Assembly (NCBI GenBank): GCA_041574955.1
Contig: JBFGNS010000100.1
Location: 1-16,141, forward strand
Length of the DNA stretch: 16,141 nt
Direction of reading: 5' to 3'
Origin: CALZJC01 sp041574955
GTDB taxonomy: Bacteria; Acidobacteriota; Thermoanaerobaculia; Multivoradales; JAHEKO01
In this document: one piece after another, positions 6,953 to 13,346 of the stretch
Position numbering within the stretch: the first letter of the stretch is position 1
Layout of the letters: each line of letters starts with the position of its first letter
Made by a program: the position numbers and the translations under genes
Notes under the pieces: model-generated
What the model was told of the DNA's origin: nothing
The model's input: only the letters and a program-made list of their open reading frames with translations
Databases searched by the model: none

Positions 6953-7479
6953 GCGTGCCGCCCCGGCTGCGAGAGCTAGTGGTGCGAGCCGAGGCGGCAG
7001 CCGATGGCGGCGCCGTGCGCGCTGTCCACGAGGCGGCGTTCGAGAGCGCCGTGGAAGCGGACCTGGTCGACGCCTTGCGGGAGGCGGCCCGTCCGCTGGT
7101 TTCACTGGTGGCGGAGGAGGGGGGAGTGGTCGTCGGGCACATCCTGTTCACGCCGGTAGAGCTGGTCGGGCGCGGCGAGCTGCGGCTGTTCGGCCTGGCG
7201 CCGATGGCGGTGCTGCCCGAGCGCCAGCGACGCGGCGTCGGCTCCGAGCTGGTGCGCGCCGGACTCGCGGCGTGCCGCCGTGCGGGCGGTGGCGCGGTGG
7301 TGGTGGTCGGGCACCCGGCCTACTACCCGCGGTTCGGCTTCTCGCCGGCCGCTGCTGCCGGCCTGCGCTGCGAGTTCGAGGTTCCCGACGAGGCGTTCCT
7401 GGTGCGCGAGCTGGAGCCGGGCTCGCTGGACGGCGCCGGCGGCCTGATCCGGTACCATGAGGCGTTCAACGCGGCGTAG
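6949..7479 (+). CDS. YhbS-like GNAT N-acetyltransferase
   Basis: A 176-residue GNAT protein matching the COG3153/YhbS type: VRAVHEAAF near residue 24, VVGHILFTPVEL at 62-72, then LFGLAPMAVLPERQRRGVGSEL, whose Q93-R-R-G-V-G98 binds the acetyl-CoA pyrophosphate, and the hallmark VVVVGHPAYYPRFGF (117-131). It is predicted to be a cytoplasmic acetyl-CoA-dependent N-acetyltransferase with unknown acceptor. The ATG at 6949 overlaps the hydrolase stop (ATGA) and has no clear Shine-Dalgarno, so translation likely depends on coupling. No further gene follows for about 100 bases. Confidence 0.93.
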   Translation: MSVPPRLRELVVRAEAAADGGAVRAVHEAAFESAVEADLVDALREAARPLVSLVAEEGGVVVGHILFTPVELVGRGELRLFGLAPMAVLPERQRRGVGSELVRAGLAACRRAGGGAVVVVGHPAYYPRFGFSPAAAAGLRCEFEVPDEAFLVRELEPGSLDGAGGLIRYHEAFNAA

Positions 7480-7582
7480 AGCTCCGGCGGCCCGGCCGGC
7501 GGTCCCGGTGCTCGGGTCCGCCAGATCCGGCAACTCCCGGCCGGCGGCGCCGTAGACGGAAGACGCCGGCCGGAGGTAGCCG

Positions 7583-8008
7583 ATGACGACGCCCCACCAG
7601 GACTCCGAGCACCTGCGACTGCTGGCCATCTTCCACTACGTGGTGGCGGGCGTGACGGCGCTGTTCGCCTGTCTGCCGCTCATCCACCTGACCCTGGGGA
7701 TCGCGATGCTGACCGGCTGGGGAGAGTTCGGCCAGACCTCGGATCCGCCGCCCGCCTTCGTCGGCTGGATCATGGTGCTCTTTCCGGCGGCGTTCATCCT
7801 GGCGGGCTGGGCGTTCGCGGTCTGCCTGGTGCTGGCCGGCAGGTACCTGCAGCAGCGGCGTCGCTACACCTTTTGCCTGGTGATGGCGGCGGTGTCCTGC
7901 ATCCTGGTGCCGTTCGGCACGGTGCTCGGTGTCTTCACCATTGTCGTCCTGATGCGTGAATCGGTGAAGGCGCTGTTCGACCACGACGCCGCGCCGGCCG
8001 CGGCCTAG
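7583..8008 (+). CDS. Small four-helix membrane protein, function unknown
   Basis: A 141-residue integral membrane protein. Hydrophobic segments lie at about 13-31, 33-46, 60-86 and 95-125, with a basic loop GRYLQQRRRYT at 86-96 that should face the cytoplasm. The C-terminal segment PFGTVLGVFTIVVLMRESVKALF resembles a conserved ending of uncharacterised membrane proteins in several phyla; I know no function. The ATG at 7583 has GGAGG at 7572-7576 with a 6-base gap. It is 17 bases from the next gene and probably heads the run 7583-9022. The 103-bp spacer before it contains a TAGACG at 7553 that could be a -10 element, and a 12-bp repeat CCCGGCCGGCGG at 7491 and 7536. Confidence 0.85.
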   Translation: MTTPHQDSEHLRLLAIFHYVVAGVTALFACLPLIHLTLGIAMLTGWGEFGQTSDPPPAFVGWIMVLFPAAFILAGWAFAVCLVLAGRYLQQRRRYTFCLVMAAVSCILVPFGTVLGVFTIVVLMRESVKALFDHDAAPAAA

Positions 8009-8025
8009 CTACGGAGGAAGGAGCC

Positions 8026-8454
8026 ATGAGCGACGGGGCTGGACCGAGTGTTCCCTCGATCGTGCCGGCGATGCTCTACCGGGACGCGCCGGCGGCCATC
8101 GACTGGCTGTGCGAGGCGTTCGGCTTCGAGCGCCATCTGGTGGTGCCGGGCGAGGGCGGCACCATCGCGCACGCCCAGCTCGTGCTGGGCAGCGGCATGG
8201 TGATGCTGGGCTCGGCGCGCGACGAGGGCTTCGGGCGGCTGATGAGGCCGCCGGCCGAGCTCGGCGGCATCGCCACCCAGAGCGTCTACGTGATCGTCGA
8301 CGACGCCGACCAGGTCTACCAGCGTGCGGTGGCCGCCGGCGCCGAGGTGGTCGTCGACATCAAGGACGAGGAGTACGGCGGCCGCGGCTTCTCCTGCCGC
8401 GACCCCGAAGGGCATCTGTGGAGCTTCGGAACCTACGACCCTTGGGGCGACTGA
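8026..8454 (+). CDS. VOC-family protein, PhnB/glyoxalase-like
   Basis: A 142-residue vicinal-oxygen-chelate protein: SIVPAMLYRDAPAAIDWLCEAFGFE opens module 1, QLVLGSGMVMLGS closes it, QSVYVIVDDADQVYQRAVAAGAEVV opens module 2, and YGGRGFSCRDPEGHLWSFGTY ends it. This signature is typical of the PhnB-like branch, which is often annotated as a resistance or glyoxalase protein but mostly lacks known substrates. Metal ligands are less obvious than in the first VOC gene; the last strand has W-S-F-G instead of the usual acidic ligand, so catalysis is uncertain. GGAGG at 8013-8017 and AAGGAG at 8018-8023 sit before the ATG, an unusually strong site. It is encoded between the four-helix membrane protein and the DinB gene. 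Confidence 0.93.
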   Translation: MSDGAGPSVPSIVPAMLYRDAPAAIDWLCEAFGFERHLVVPGEGGTIAHAQLVLGSGMVMLGSARDEGFGRLMRPPAELGGIATQSVYVIVDDADQVYQRAVAAGAEVVVDIKDEEYGGRGFSCRDPEGHLWSFGTYDPWGD

Positions 8455-8512
8455 CGCGGCGACGGCTGTGGATCGGCACCACGCGAGCGCCGCGCCGCGC
8501 GCCGGTCACGCC

Positions 8513-9022
8513 GTGACGCTGTCGGCCGGCCGGGCGCTGCTCGCCGCCCTCGACCAGGCCTACGACCGGCGTTCCTGGCACGGCACCAACCTCAAGGGCT
8601 CGCTACGGGGCGTGAGGGCGGCGGAGGCGGCGTGGCGGCCGGCACAGGTCCGCCACTCGATCTGGGAGATCGCGCTGCACTGCGCCTACTGGAAGTACGC
8701 CGTGCGCCGCCGCCTGCTGGGTGAGAAGCGCGGCGGCTTCCCCCGGCAGGGCTCGGACTGGCCGGCGGCCGACGGCAACGACGAGCGGCAGTGGCGCCGA
8801 GACCTCCGGCTGCTCGACGACACCCACCGCACGATGCGGCAGGCGATCGCCGGGCTGAGCGCCGCGCAGCTCGAGCGGACGCCAGCCGGCAGCAAGGTCG
8901 ACAACCTCTCGCTGGTCACCGGCATCATCGCCCACGACCTCCACCACGCGGGGCAGATCCAGCTCCTCAAGCGGCTCGGCGCGAGCGGAGCCGGCGGCCA
9001 CGCCGGTGGTGGGCGCCGCTAG
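8513..9022 (+). CDS. DinB-like four-helix metal-binding protein
   Basis: A 169-residue protein of the DinB/YfiT superfamily. The start of the fold is LLAALDQAYDRRSWHGTNLKGS; the metal-site histidines are H56 in IWEIALHCAYW and H141 and H145 in AHDLHHAGQI, matching the H/HxxxH triad that binds a divalent metal. Related proteins include mycothiol- and bacillithiol-dependent transferases, so a thiol transferase is possible, but most DinB-like proteins are uncharacterised. GTG 8513 is chosen because the protein then begins at helix 1; GTG 8468 would add 15 residues and leave only a 13-base gap to the VOC gene. Neither has a good ribosome-binding site. The C-terminal GAGGHAGGG tail is low-complexity. 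Confidence 0.9.
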   Translation: MTLSAGRALLAALDQAYDRRSWHGTNLKGSLRGVRAAEAAWRPAQVRHSIWEIALHCAYWKYAVRRRLLGEKRGGFPRQGSDWPAADGNDERQWRRDLRLLDDTHRTMRQAIAGLSAAQLERTPAGSKVDNLSLVTGIIAHDLHHAGQIQLLKRLGASGAGGHAGGGRR

Positions 9023-9073
9023 CTTCTGCGGGCGCTGGCGGCGGCCCGTCCCGGCCGGGCCGGAGCGGTCGCG

Positions 9074-9631
9074 GTGACGCCGCGGAGCGAGCGCGCCCGG
9101 CCTCGGATCCGGCCGGCCGGGAGCGAGGACCTGCCGGCGGTGGTCGCTGTCCTGGCGCGCGCGCGGGTCGCTTCGCCCTACTACGAGGAGTCGGTGGAGG
9201 TGGCGGCGGAGATCGAGGTCATGGCGCCGCGCGTCGCAGGCTACGTCCACGGCAGTTACCACCCGAGCCACGCGCTGGCGCCGCGCGCGATGTGGGTGGC
9301 CGAGGCCGGCGACGAGACGGTCGGCTTCCTCGCGTCGCACGCCTCCACCCGCATGGGGTGCGAGGCCGAGCTGCAGTGGATGTTCGTGCTGCCGGAGTGG
9401 CAGCGGCGCGGCGTCGGCGCCCGCCTGCTGCCACCGCTGGCGGCGTGGTGCTCGGCCCGCGAGCTGCGCCGCGTGGTCATCGACGCGCCGCCCGCCAACC
9501 CCTACCGGCGCTTCTACCTGAAGCACGGCGCGGTGCCCCTCGACGGCTACTGGCTGTACTGGCCCGACATCGAGCGCGACACCGCGCATCTGCGCGCCGG
9601 CGGCGAGGTCTCGGCGCGGGAGACGCGATGA
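9074..9631 (+). CDS. GNAT N-acetyltransferase
   Basis: A 185-residue GNAT protein. RIRPAGSEDLPAVVAVLA is strand 1 and helix 1; AMWVAEAGDETVGFLASH is the central hairpin; ELQWMFVLPEWQRRGVGARLL contains Q110-R-R-G-V-G115, the acetyl-CoA loop; and NPYRRFYLKHGAVPLDGYWLYW is the C-terminal strand pair with the conserved F-Y-x-x-x-G. Acceptor unknown. The start is GTG 9074; a weak GGAGCGG lies upstream at 9062-9068. Its TGA overlaps the ATG of the following membrane-protein gene (9628-9631), indicating coupled translation. It is unrelated in motif detail to the YhbS-like GNAT, so the three GNATs are not recent duplicates. Confidence 0.92.
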   Translation: MTPRSERARPRIRPAGSEDLPAVVAVLARARVASPYYEESVEVAAEIEVMAPRVAGYVHGSYHPSHALAPRAMWVAEAGDETVGFLASHASTRMGCEAELQWMFVLPEWQRRGVGARLLPPLAAWCSARELRRVVIDAPPANPYRRFYLKHGAVPLDGYWLYWPDIERDTAHLRAGGEVSARETR

Positions 9632-10941
9632 GCCGGAGCGCACCGCCGGCTGCGCGCCCGGCAGCCAGCCTCGCGCTCGCCGGGGCGCGTGCCTTCGCCG
9701 TCGGCTCGGGCGCCGCGGTCCTCGCTTTGCTGGGAGCTTGGGCGGTGGGCGGCGGGGGCTGGCCGGTGGCGGCCGGTTTCGGGCTCGGTGGTGGTGTCGG
9801 CGGATACCTGCTCGAGCGTGCCCGCGCGCTGCCGGTGCGCTGGCCGGGTGCGCTGGGTCTCGGTCTCGGGTTCGCGGTGTTCGGGGTGGTGGTGTCGTTC
9901 AGCCTTGTCAGTCTGCAGGGTGGAGCCGACCCGGCCTACGGCGCGGCGAGCTGGGGCATCGCGCTGGGCGTTGCCGGTGTCGTGGCGGGGCCGTTTCTCG
10001 CCGGTCGGAGGTCCCGTCTGCCGGCGCTGGCGGCGCGCACGGCAGTGGTCGCGGCGGCGCTGGCCGTCGCAGGGATCGCGGGAGGAGCGGCCACCTTCGC
10101 GGCGGCGGCGGCGAGTCATCCGGCGACCGTGCTGGTCGGCCTGTCGTCCACGTGGGTAGTGGCCGGTGCCTTGCTGGCGGCCGCGGTGACCTGGCTCGAC
10201 CGGCGCCCGGCGGCCGCCGGCCGGCTGTCCCAGCGCCCGCCCGGCCTCGCCGAACGCGCCGCCTGGGCGGCAGCAGCCTTCGCGCTGCTCGGTCTGGTGC
10301 TGGCAATGCTCTTTCCGCTCCGCCTTCGGCTCCCCGGTGACCTCTTCGTCGGCGGCATGACGGTGCTCGGGATACGGGGCGCCGCGGCACAGGCGGCTGG
10401 GCTGCTGGCGCTCCCCGGGCTGGCCGCTTCCGCGCTCGGTGGGGTGGCGCTGCGGCGGGCTACCGGCCTGCGGCGTGGGGAGCGGACGGCGGCCCTCACC
10501 GGCCTGCTGGCAGGCGGACTGCTGGTCGCCTCGTCGCTCGCTCTCGTCGTCTCGCCGGCCGGTCGGAGCTTCGAGGCCGCCCACGCCCGCGCGCAGCTCG
10601 CATCGGTCGCGGGCCGGCAGGGAAGCTGGAACCACGGCAACGTGGTCCACTGGGCCCACATCACGCTGGGTCGGGTGGCGCTCGGCCGCGGCGACCGCGC
10701 GGCGGCGGTGGAGCATTTGCTGGCGGCCGGTCGCACTCCGGGCTCGCCGCAGCTCGACTCGTTCGGCCCTGACCTGGGTTTGGCAGCCGAGCTGCTCGCC
10801 GCCGGCGAGCGGCAGGCGGTGGTGGAGTACCTCGGCCTGTGCCGCCGGTTCTGGCGGCGTCAGGAGCTGCTCGACCGGTGGGTTCGGGAGCTCGAGGCCG
10901 GCGCGACGCCGGATCTCGGTACCCAGGCGAAGCGTCGCTGA
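9628..10941 (+). CDS. Polytopic membrane protein with a cytosolic TPR-like C-terminal domain
   Basis: A 437-residue protein in two parts. Residues 20-310 hold about eight Ala/Gly/Val-rich hydrophobic segments (roughly 22-44, 46-62, 74-95, 106-126, 136-162, 166-190, 211-232, 245-310 containing two). Residues 335-415 form a soluble helical region: NHGNVVHWAHITLGRVALGRGD, then HLLAAGRTPGSPQLDSFGPDLGLAAELLAAGE, then VVEYLGLCRRFW. That pattern, a TPR-like pair with TPGSPxLxSFGP, recurs in uncharacterised proteins of Planctomycetes, Verrucomicrobia and Acidobacteria. No function is known to me. The ATG has GGGAG about six bases upstream and overlaps the GNAT stop by ATGA. Confidence 0.88.
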   Translation: MSRSAPPAARPAASLALAGARAFAVGSGAAVLALLGAWAVGGGGWPVAAGFGLGGGVGGYLLERARALPVRWPGALGLGLGFAVFGVVVSFSLVSLQGGADPAYGAASWGIALGVAGVVAGPFLAGRRSRLPALAARTAVVAAALAVAGIAGGAATFAAAAASHPATVLVGLSSTWVVAGALLAAAVTWLDRRPAAAGRLSQRPPGLAERAAWAAAAFALLGLVLAMLFPLRLRLPGDLFVGGMTVLGIRGAAAQAAGLLALPGLAASALGGVALRRATGLRRGERTAALTGLLAGGLLVASSLALVVSPAGRSFEAAHARAQLASVAGRQGSWNHGNVVHWAHITLGRVALGRGDRAAAVEHLLAAGRTPGSPQLDSFGPDLGLAAELLAAGERQAVVEYLGLCRRFWRRQELLDRWVRELEAGATPDLGTQAKRR

Positions 10942-10950
10942 TCCGGCGGC

Positions 10951-10980
10951 GCGACCGTGCTGGCCGCGCGGGACGGTCGC
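10951..10980 (+). terminator. Possible terminator hairpin after the membrane-protein gene
   Basis: GCGACCGT (10951-10958) and ACGGTCGC (10973-10980) are perfect 8-bp inverted arms around a 14-base GC-rich loop, starting 10 bases after the preceding stop. No T-run follows, so termination efficiency is uncertain. It separates the 7583-10941 run from the 11161 operon. Confidence 0.3.
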
Positions 10981-11018
10981 CGGCTGCGGCACGGGCTCGG
11001 CGGGAGTCCGGTGGGGTC

Positions 11019-11024
11019 TATACT
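11019..11024 (+). promoter_or_regulatory. Possible -10 box (TATACT) of the PH/SRPBCC operon
   Basis: TATACT is one of the very few AT-rich hexamers in this 219-bp spacer and matches the -10 consensus at five of six bases. No good -35 is present at 16-18 bp. It lies 20 bases before an ATG (11045) and 136 before the TTG start of the PH-like gene. Confidence 0.32.
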
Positions 11025-11044
11025 GCGTGGGCCGGAGACAGATC

Positions 11045-11164
11045 ATGTTCGGTCGAGGGTTGCGAGAGCGGCCGGCGACGGCTCGGGGGAGCCGAGGCTC
11101 GGCGTGGGTAACGATGGCTGACGGCGGTCGTGGCGGACGGTGGCCGTCGGGAGGACGGCGTTGA
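11045..11164 (+). CDS. Possible 39-residue leader ORF overlapping the PH-like gene
   Basis: ATG 11045, preceded by GGAGA at 11033-11037, opens 39 codons ending in TGA 11162-11164, which overlaps the TTG start at 11161 (TTGA). The peptide begins MFGRGLRERPATARGSRG and is Arg/Gly-rich without a domain. G/C at third positions is only about 70%, lower than in neighbouring genes, which argues against a functional protein; a translated leader that couples to the next gene remains possible. Confidence 0.2.
   Translation: MFGRGLRERPATARGSRGSAWVTMADGGRGGRWPSGGRR
11149..11154 (+). promoter_or_regulatory. Shine-Dalgarno GGGAGG that fixes a TTG start
   Basis: GGGAGG lies six bases before TTG 11161. An in-frame GTG at 11140 lies upstream of it and has no such site, so the TTG is preferred. 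Confidence 0.6.
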
Positions 11165-11556
11165 GCGGCCTGCGCTACCGTTGTTTCACCAAGGCCACCG
11201 ACAGGGCGGCCGCGCCACCGCGGCCGTCTCGTCACTGGGCCACCTCGCGGCGCGCCTGGCTCAAGGTATTCGACGACCGCCTCGAGTGCGGCGACTGGGT
11301 GGTGCCGGTCGAAGCCGTGACGTCGGCGACTCTCTACCTGTCGTCGGTTCCGTTGAACCCGCTCAAGGTGCTGCGGCTGGACACCGCGGACCGCACCTTC
11401 CAGTTCGGGCTCAACCCGTGGTGCCGGATCGCCCGGCACCTCCCGTTCGAGCCCCGGGTCGAGACGATCCGACCCGCCTGGGCGCTCGTCAGCCTCCTCG
11501 TCCGGCTCGCGCTGGTGGCGTACCTGGTCTACTTCGTGTGGAGGATCGTCGTTTGA
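11161..11556 (+). CDS. PH-like domain protein with C-terminal membrane anchor
   Basis: A 131-residue protein. Residues 30-95 form a run of short strands (AWLKVFDDRLECGDWVVPVEAVTSATLY, then KVLRLDTADRTFQFGLNP) that resembles bacterial pleckstrin-homology-like domains, in which a strand reading 'is defined by residue D/E, set against a V-P-x-x-x-V segment' is common. Residues 107-129 are one hydrophobic helix, so the domain probably faces the cytoplasm tethered by a C-terminal tail. Ligand or partner unknown. The TTG start is set by GGGAGG upstream. Its TGA overlaps the TTG of the SRPBCC gene. The PH assignment is by pattern only and could be wrong; the anchor and the operon position are clear. 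Confidence 0.8.
   Translation: MSGLRYRCFTKATDRAAAPPRPSRHWATSRRAWLKVFDDRLECGDWVVPVEAVTSATLYLSSVPLNPLKVLRLDTADRTFQFGLNPWCRIARHLPFEPRVETIRPAWALVSLLVRLALVAYLVYFVWRIVV
11540..11545 (+). promoter_or_regulatory. Shine-Dalgarno GGAGGA that fixes a TTG start
   Basis: GGAGGA lies seven bases before TTG 11553, inside the end of the PH-like gene. It supports the TTGA overlap as the true start of the SRPBCC gene rather than an ATG or GTG further upstream. Confidence 0.6.
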
Positions 11557-12032
11557 GCGCGAAGCCGGATACCGCGGCGGCGGGCGCGGCGAGCAAGCCG
11601 GCCGGCGAGGGCCACGAGATCCGCTGGCGGCTGCGCCTCGCCTCGCCTCCCGACCGGGTGTTCGAGCTGCTCTCGACCGACTACGGGCGGGCCGCCTTCT
11701 GGGCCGAGCACACCGAGTCGCGAGACGACCGGCTGGTGTTCCACTTCCCGGGCGGCGAAGTGCTGGAGACCCGGGTGCTCGAGGTCTCGAGGCCGCACCG
11801 CTTCGCGCTCACCTACTTCGACGGCACCACGGTGCGCTTCGAGCTGCGCGAGGCGAGGCCCGGCACCGAGCTGGTGCTCAGCGAGACCGGTCTGACGGCC
11901 GAGGGGCTGCGCGAGAACCGGGCAGGCTGGATCTCGGTGCTGCTGGCGCTCAAGGCGTTCGCCGACCACGGCGTCGACCTGCGCAACCACGATCCGCGCT
12001 GCAGCTGGTCCGAGGGCTATGTCGACAACTGA
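11553..12032 (+). CDS. SRPBCC (START/AHSA1-like) ligand-binding protein
   Basis: A 159-residue protein with the helix-grip fold: HEIRWRLRLASPPDRVFELLSTDYGRAAFWAE opens the domain (first strand and small helices), GGEVLETRVLEVSRPHRFALTYF and TTVRFELREARPGTELVLSETGL are the antiparallel strands, and AGWISVLLALKAFADHGVDLRNHDP is the long C-terminal helix that closes the hydrophobic pocket. The ending WSEGYVDN is characteristic of a sub-branch of AHSA1-like proteins. Such proteins bind hydrophobic ligands or act as co-chaperones; the ligand is not predictable. TTG start with a good Shine-Dalgarno, overlapping the upstream gene. It sits between two PH-like membrane proteins, suggesting a shared membrane-linked role. 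Confidence 0.92.
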   Translation: MSAKPDTAAAGAASKPAGEGHEIRWRLRLASPPDRVFELLSTDYGRAAFWAEHTESRDDRLVFHFPGGEVLETRVLEVSRPHRFALTYFDGTTVRFELREARPGTELVLSETGLTAEGLRENRAGWISVLLALKAFADHGVDLRNHDPRCSWSEGYVDN

Positions 12033-12053
12033 GCCGAGCGCCGCCGTCGCCGG

Positions 12054-12500
12054 ATGAGCGGGCGCGACGAATCGTCAGGCGAAGGGGCGCGGGTCTGGCG
12101 CGCCCGCCGCTCGCGGTGGATCGTGACGTGGGCCGTTCTGGTGGTGGTGGCGGCGATGGCCGGCCTGGCTTTCGTCGGGCAGCTGGCCCTCTGGCTGCGC
12201 GTCTTCTTCGTCGTCTGGACGGCCGCGTGCGTGGCCGGCCTGTTCGAGCTGGCCGGCCGCCGGGTCACCGTCGACACCGACCGGCTCACCCTGGTGAGCA
12301 ACTTCCGGCGCCGGGTGATCCCCCGTTCGGCGATCGAGTCGGTGAGCTGGGCGGCGGGTGCCAGCGCCGCGCTCAAGCTGGTGGACGGCCGCTGGGTGCC
12401 GCTGCCGGAGGTCGGTCCGCCCACCAACCAGGGGCTGGCCAACAGCGTGCGCGCCTGGCTGAAGCGCACCGCCGCACCGGACGGCGGAGGCCGGGGGTGA
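12054..12500 (+). CDS. Two-helix membrane protein with PH-like domain
   Basis: A 148-residue protein: basic N-terminus (RVWRARRSRW), two hydrophobic helices at about 22-42 and 46-67, then GRRVTVDTDRLTLVSNFRRRVIPRSAIESVSW and ALKLVDGRWVPLPEV, a bacterial PH-like (bPH2-type) arrangement where a membrane hairpin precedes a small beta domain. It ends with a helix, GLANSVRAWLKR. Function unknown; proteins of this build are presumed to be membrane-associated sensors or scaffolds. The ATG lies 21 bases after the SRPBCC stop with a poor ribosome-binding site. Its TGA overlaps the GTG of the next gene (GTGA, 12497-12500). Confidence 0.85.
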   Translation: MSGRDESSGEGARVWRARRSRWIVTWAVLVVVAAMAGLAFVGQLALWLRVFFVVWTAACVAGLFELAGRRVTVDTDRLTLVSNFRRRVIPRSAIESVSWAAGASAALKLVDGRWVPLPEVGPPTNQGLANSVRAWLKRTAAPDGGGRG

Positions 12501-12709
12501 AGTTCGACGTCTACGGCCGGTTCGTCTTGGAGCTGGCGCGCGAGGCGGACCGCTGGGCGGCCTACCGGCTGGGCGAGGGGACGCGACGCCGCCAGCCCGA
12601 TCTGGCGATCCCGCCGGAGCTCGAGCCGGCGGCCGTGGCCGGCTTTCTCGAGGACCTGTTCCACGAGCTGGCGCAGCCAGGCAGGACGATCCGGCGGATC
12701 GATGGATAG
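12497..12709 (+). CDS. Conserved-looking 70-residue protein, function unknown
   Basis: A 70-residue soluble protein beginning MKFDVYGRFVLELAREADRW, two strands with a V-Y-x-R pattern, then AYRLGEGTRRRQPDLAIPPEL and a helix AVAGFLEDLFHELAQPGRTIRRI. The ending FLEDLFHELAxPG and the opening look like a small family of uncharacterised bacterial proteins; I think it is of the DUF7661 type but cannot confirm this. GGAGG at 12486-12490 lies six bases before the GTG, and the start overlaps the previous stop, so it is the last clear member of the PH/SRPBCC run. Confidence 0.83.
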   Translation: MKFDVYGRFVLELAREADRWAAYRLGEGTRRRQPDLAIPPELEPAAVAGFLEDLFHELAQPGRTIRRIDG

Positions 12710-12903
12710 GAGCGGGCAGGGCGCGCCTGCCGACGAGAGGGCGACGAGCGCGCTCGATCAACACCGACCAGGCGCCCCGCAGCCGGCTCGAGTACACGGT
12801 GATCGAGCGCTCTCCGCCCGACGTCGACAGCATGCCGTTGCTATACGACTGCGGTCGGGTGAGCGTCCGCGTTGCGCGCGGCACAACGCGCTGCGGCGCG
12901 TGA
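12702..12903 (+). pseudogene. Possible small gene with a frame change
   Basis: ATG 12702 overlaps the previous gene's end. The frame from it has coding-like third positions for about 17 codons (to near 12752), after which the bias moves to the next frame: from 12748 to the TGA at 12901-12903, about 46 of 51 codons end in G or C. That second part reads SINTDQAPRSRLEYTVIER and then a Cys-containing tail, a believable protein sequence but with no usable start of its own. Either a one-base indel broke a small gene, the sequence has an error, or the bias is chance. I recognise no family. The minus strand is also open here and cannot be fully excluded. Confidence 0.3.
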
Positions 12904-12911
12904 TCAGCGAG

Positions 12912-12917
12912 TAGAGT
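12912..12917 (+). promoter_or_regulatory. Possible -10 box (TAGAGT) of the LprI-like gene
   Basis: TAGAGT has the TANNNT form and lies 21 bases before the ATG at 12939, a fitting distance. A nearby 7-bp inverted repeat, CGCGTTG (12868-12874) and CAACGCG (12884-12890), could be an operator or end signal of the preceding run. No -35 is recognised. Confidence 0.2.
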
Positions 12918-12938
12918 GGCACCACGCCCGACCCCGCC

Positions 12939-13346
12939 ATGACCACCGTGTGGATCCTGATGACGCTGCTGGTGCCGATCGGTCCCGCCGCGACTCCATC
13001 CGGATCGACCCAGCTGGAGCTCAACGAGCAGGCCGGGCGAGAGCGCGCCGCGGCCGAGACCGAGGTCGCCGTCCTGCTCTCCCGGCTGCGGGAGCGGGCC
13101 GCCGGAGACCCGGCCTCGCTTGCGAGGCTGGAGGCGGCGCAGGTCGCCTGGCGGTCCTACCGTGACGCTCAGATCGAGCTGGGGTTCCACTTCGCCGACG
13201 GCTCCGCGGGCTCTCGGACCGGCGGGTCGGTGCGCCCGATGTGCGTGGCGCTGGAGCTCGCGCGACTGGCCCGGCAGCGCGCCCGCGAGCTGCGGGCGCT
13301 GCTCGAGCCCGAGGAAGGTGACGTGTGCGCGCCCGCCTGGCGGTGA
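12939..13346 (+). CDS. LprI/DUF1311-like secreted protein
   Basis: A 135-residue protein. Residues 1-18 are a short hydrophobic signal peptide (WILMTLLVPIGPAA). Residues 25-125 follow the DUF1311 pattern: QLELNEQAGRERAAAETEV, then LLSRLRERAAGDPASLARLEAAQVAWRSYRDAQIELGFHF, then GGSVRPMCVALELARLARQRARELRALL. The core AQxAWxxYRDAxxE and GGSxxxxC are the family hallmarks. LprI of Mycobacterium inhibits lysozyme, but most relatives have no tested activity, so a periplasmic or surface role is all that can be inferred. The early Cys of the usual N-terminal motif is missing here, leaving C102 and C130. The ATG lacks a strong ribosome-binding site. Confidence 0.8.
   Translation: MTTVWILMTLLVPIGPAATPSGSTQLELNEQAGRERAAAETEVAVLLSRLRERAAGDPASLARLEAAQVAWRSYRDAQIELGFHFADGSAGSRTGGSVRPMCVALELARLARQRARELRALLEPEEGDVCAPAWR

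Noticed and set aside
5747..7105. Long open frame on the - strand opposite the hydrolase
   Set aside because: Pro/Arg/His-rich low-complexity translation opposite a clear alpha/beta-hydrolase and part of the GNAT gene.
7491..7547. 12-bp repeat CCCGGCCGGCGG, two copies
   Set aside because: Such words arise easily at this GC content; no array or symmetry is seen.
206..9631. A resistance or detoxification island built from two VOC, three GNAT and one DinB gene
   Set aside because: These folds are among the most abundant in soil bacteria, the members differ in sequence, and they are split over separate transcripts; no shared substrate is indicated.
9547..11439. 630-residue open frame on the - strand
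   Set aside because: Rich in Arg, Gln, Pro and His, no domain, and lies opposite the membrane-protein gene with real hydrophobic segments.
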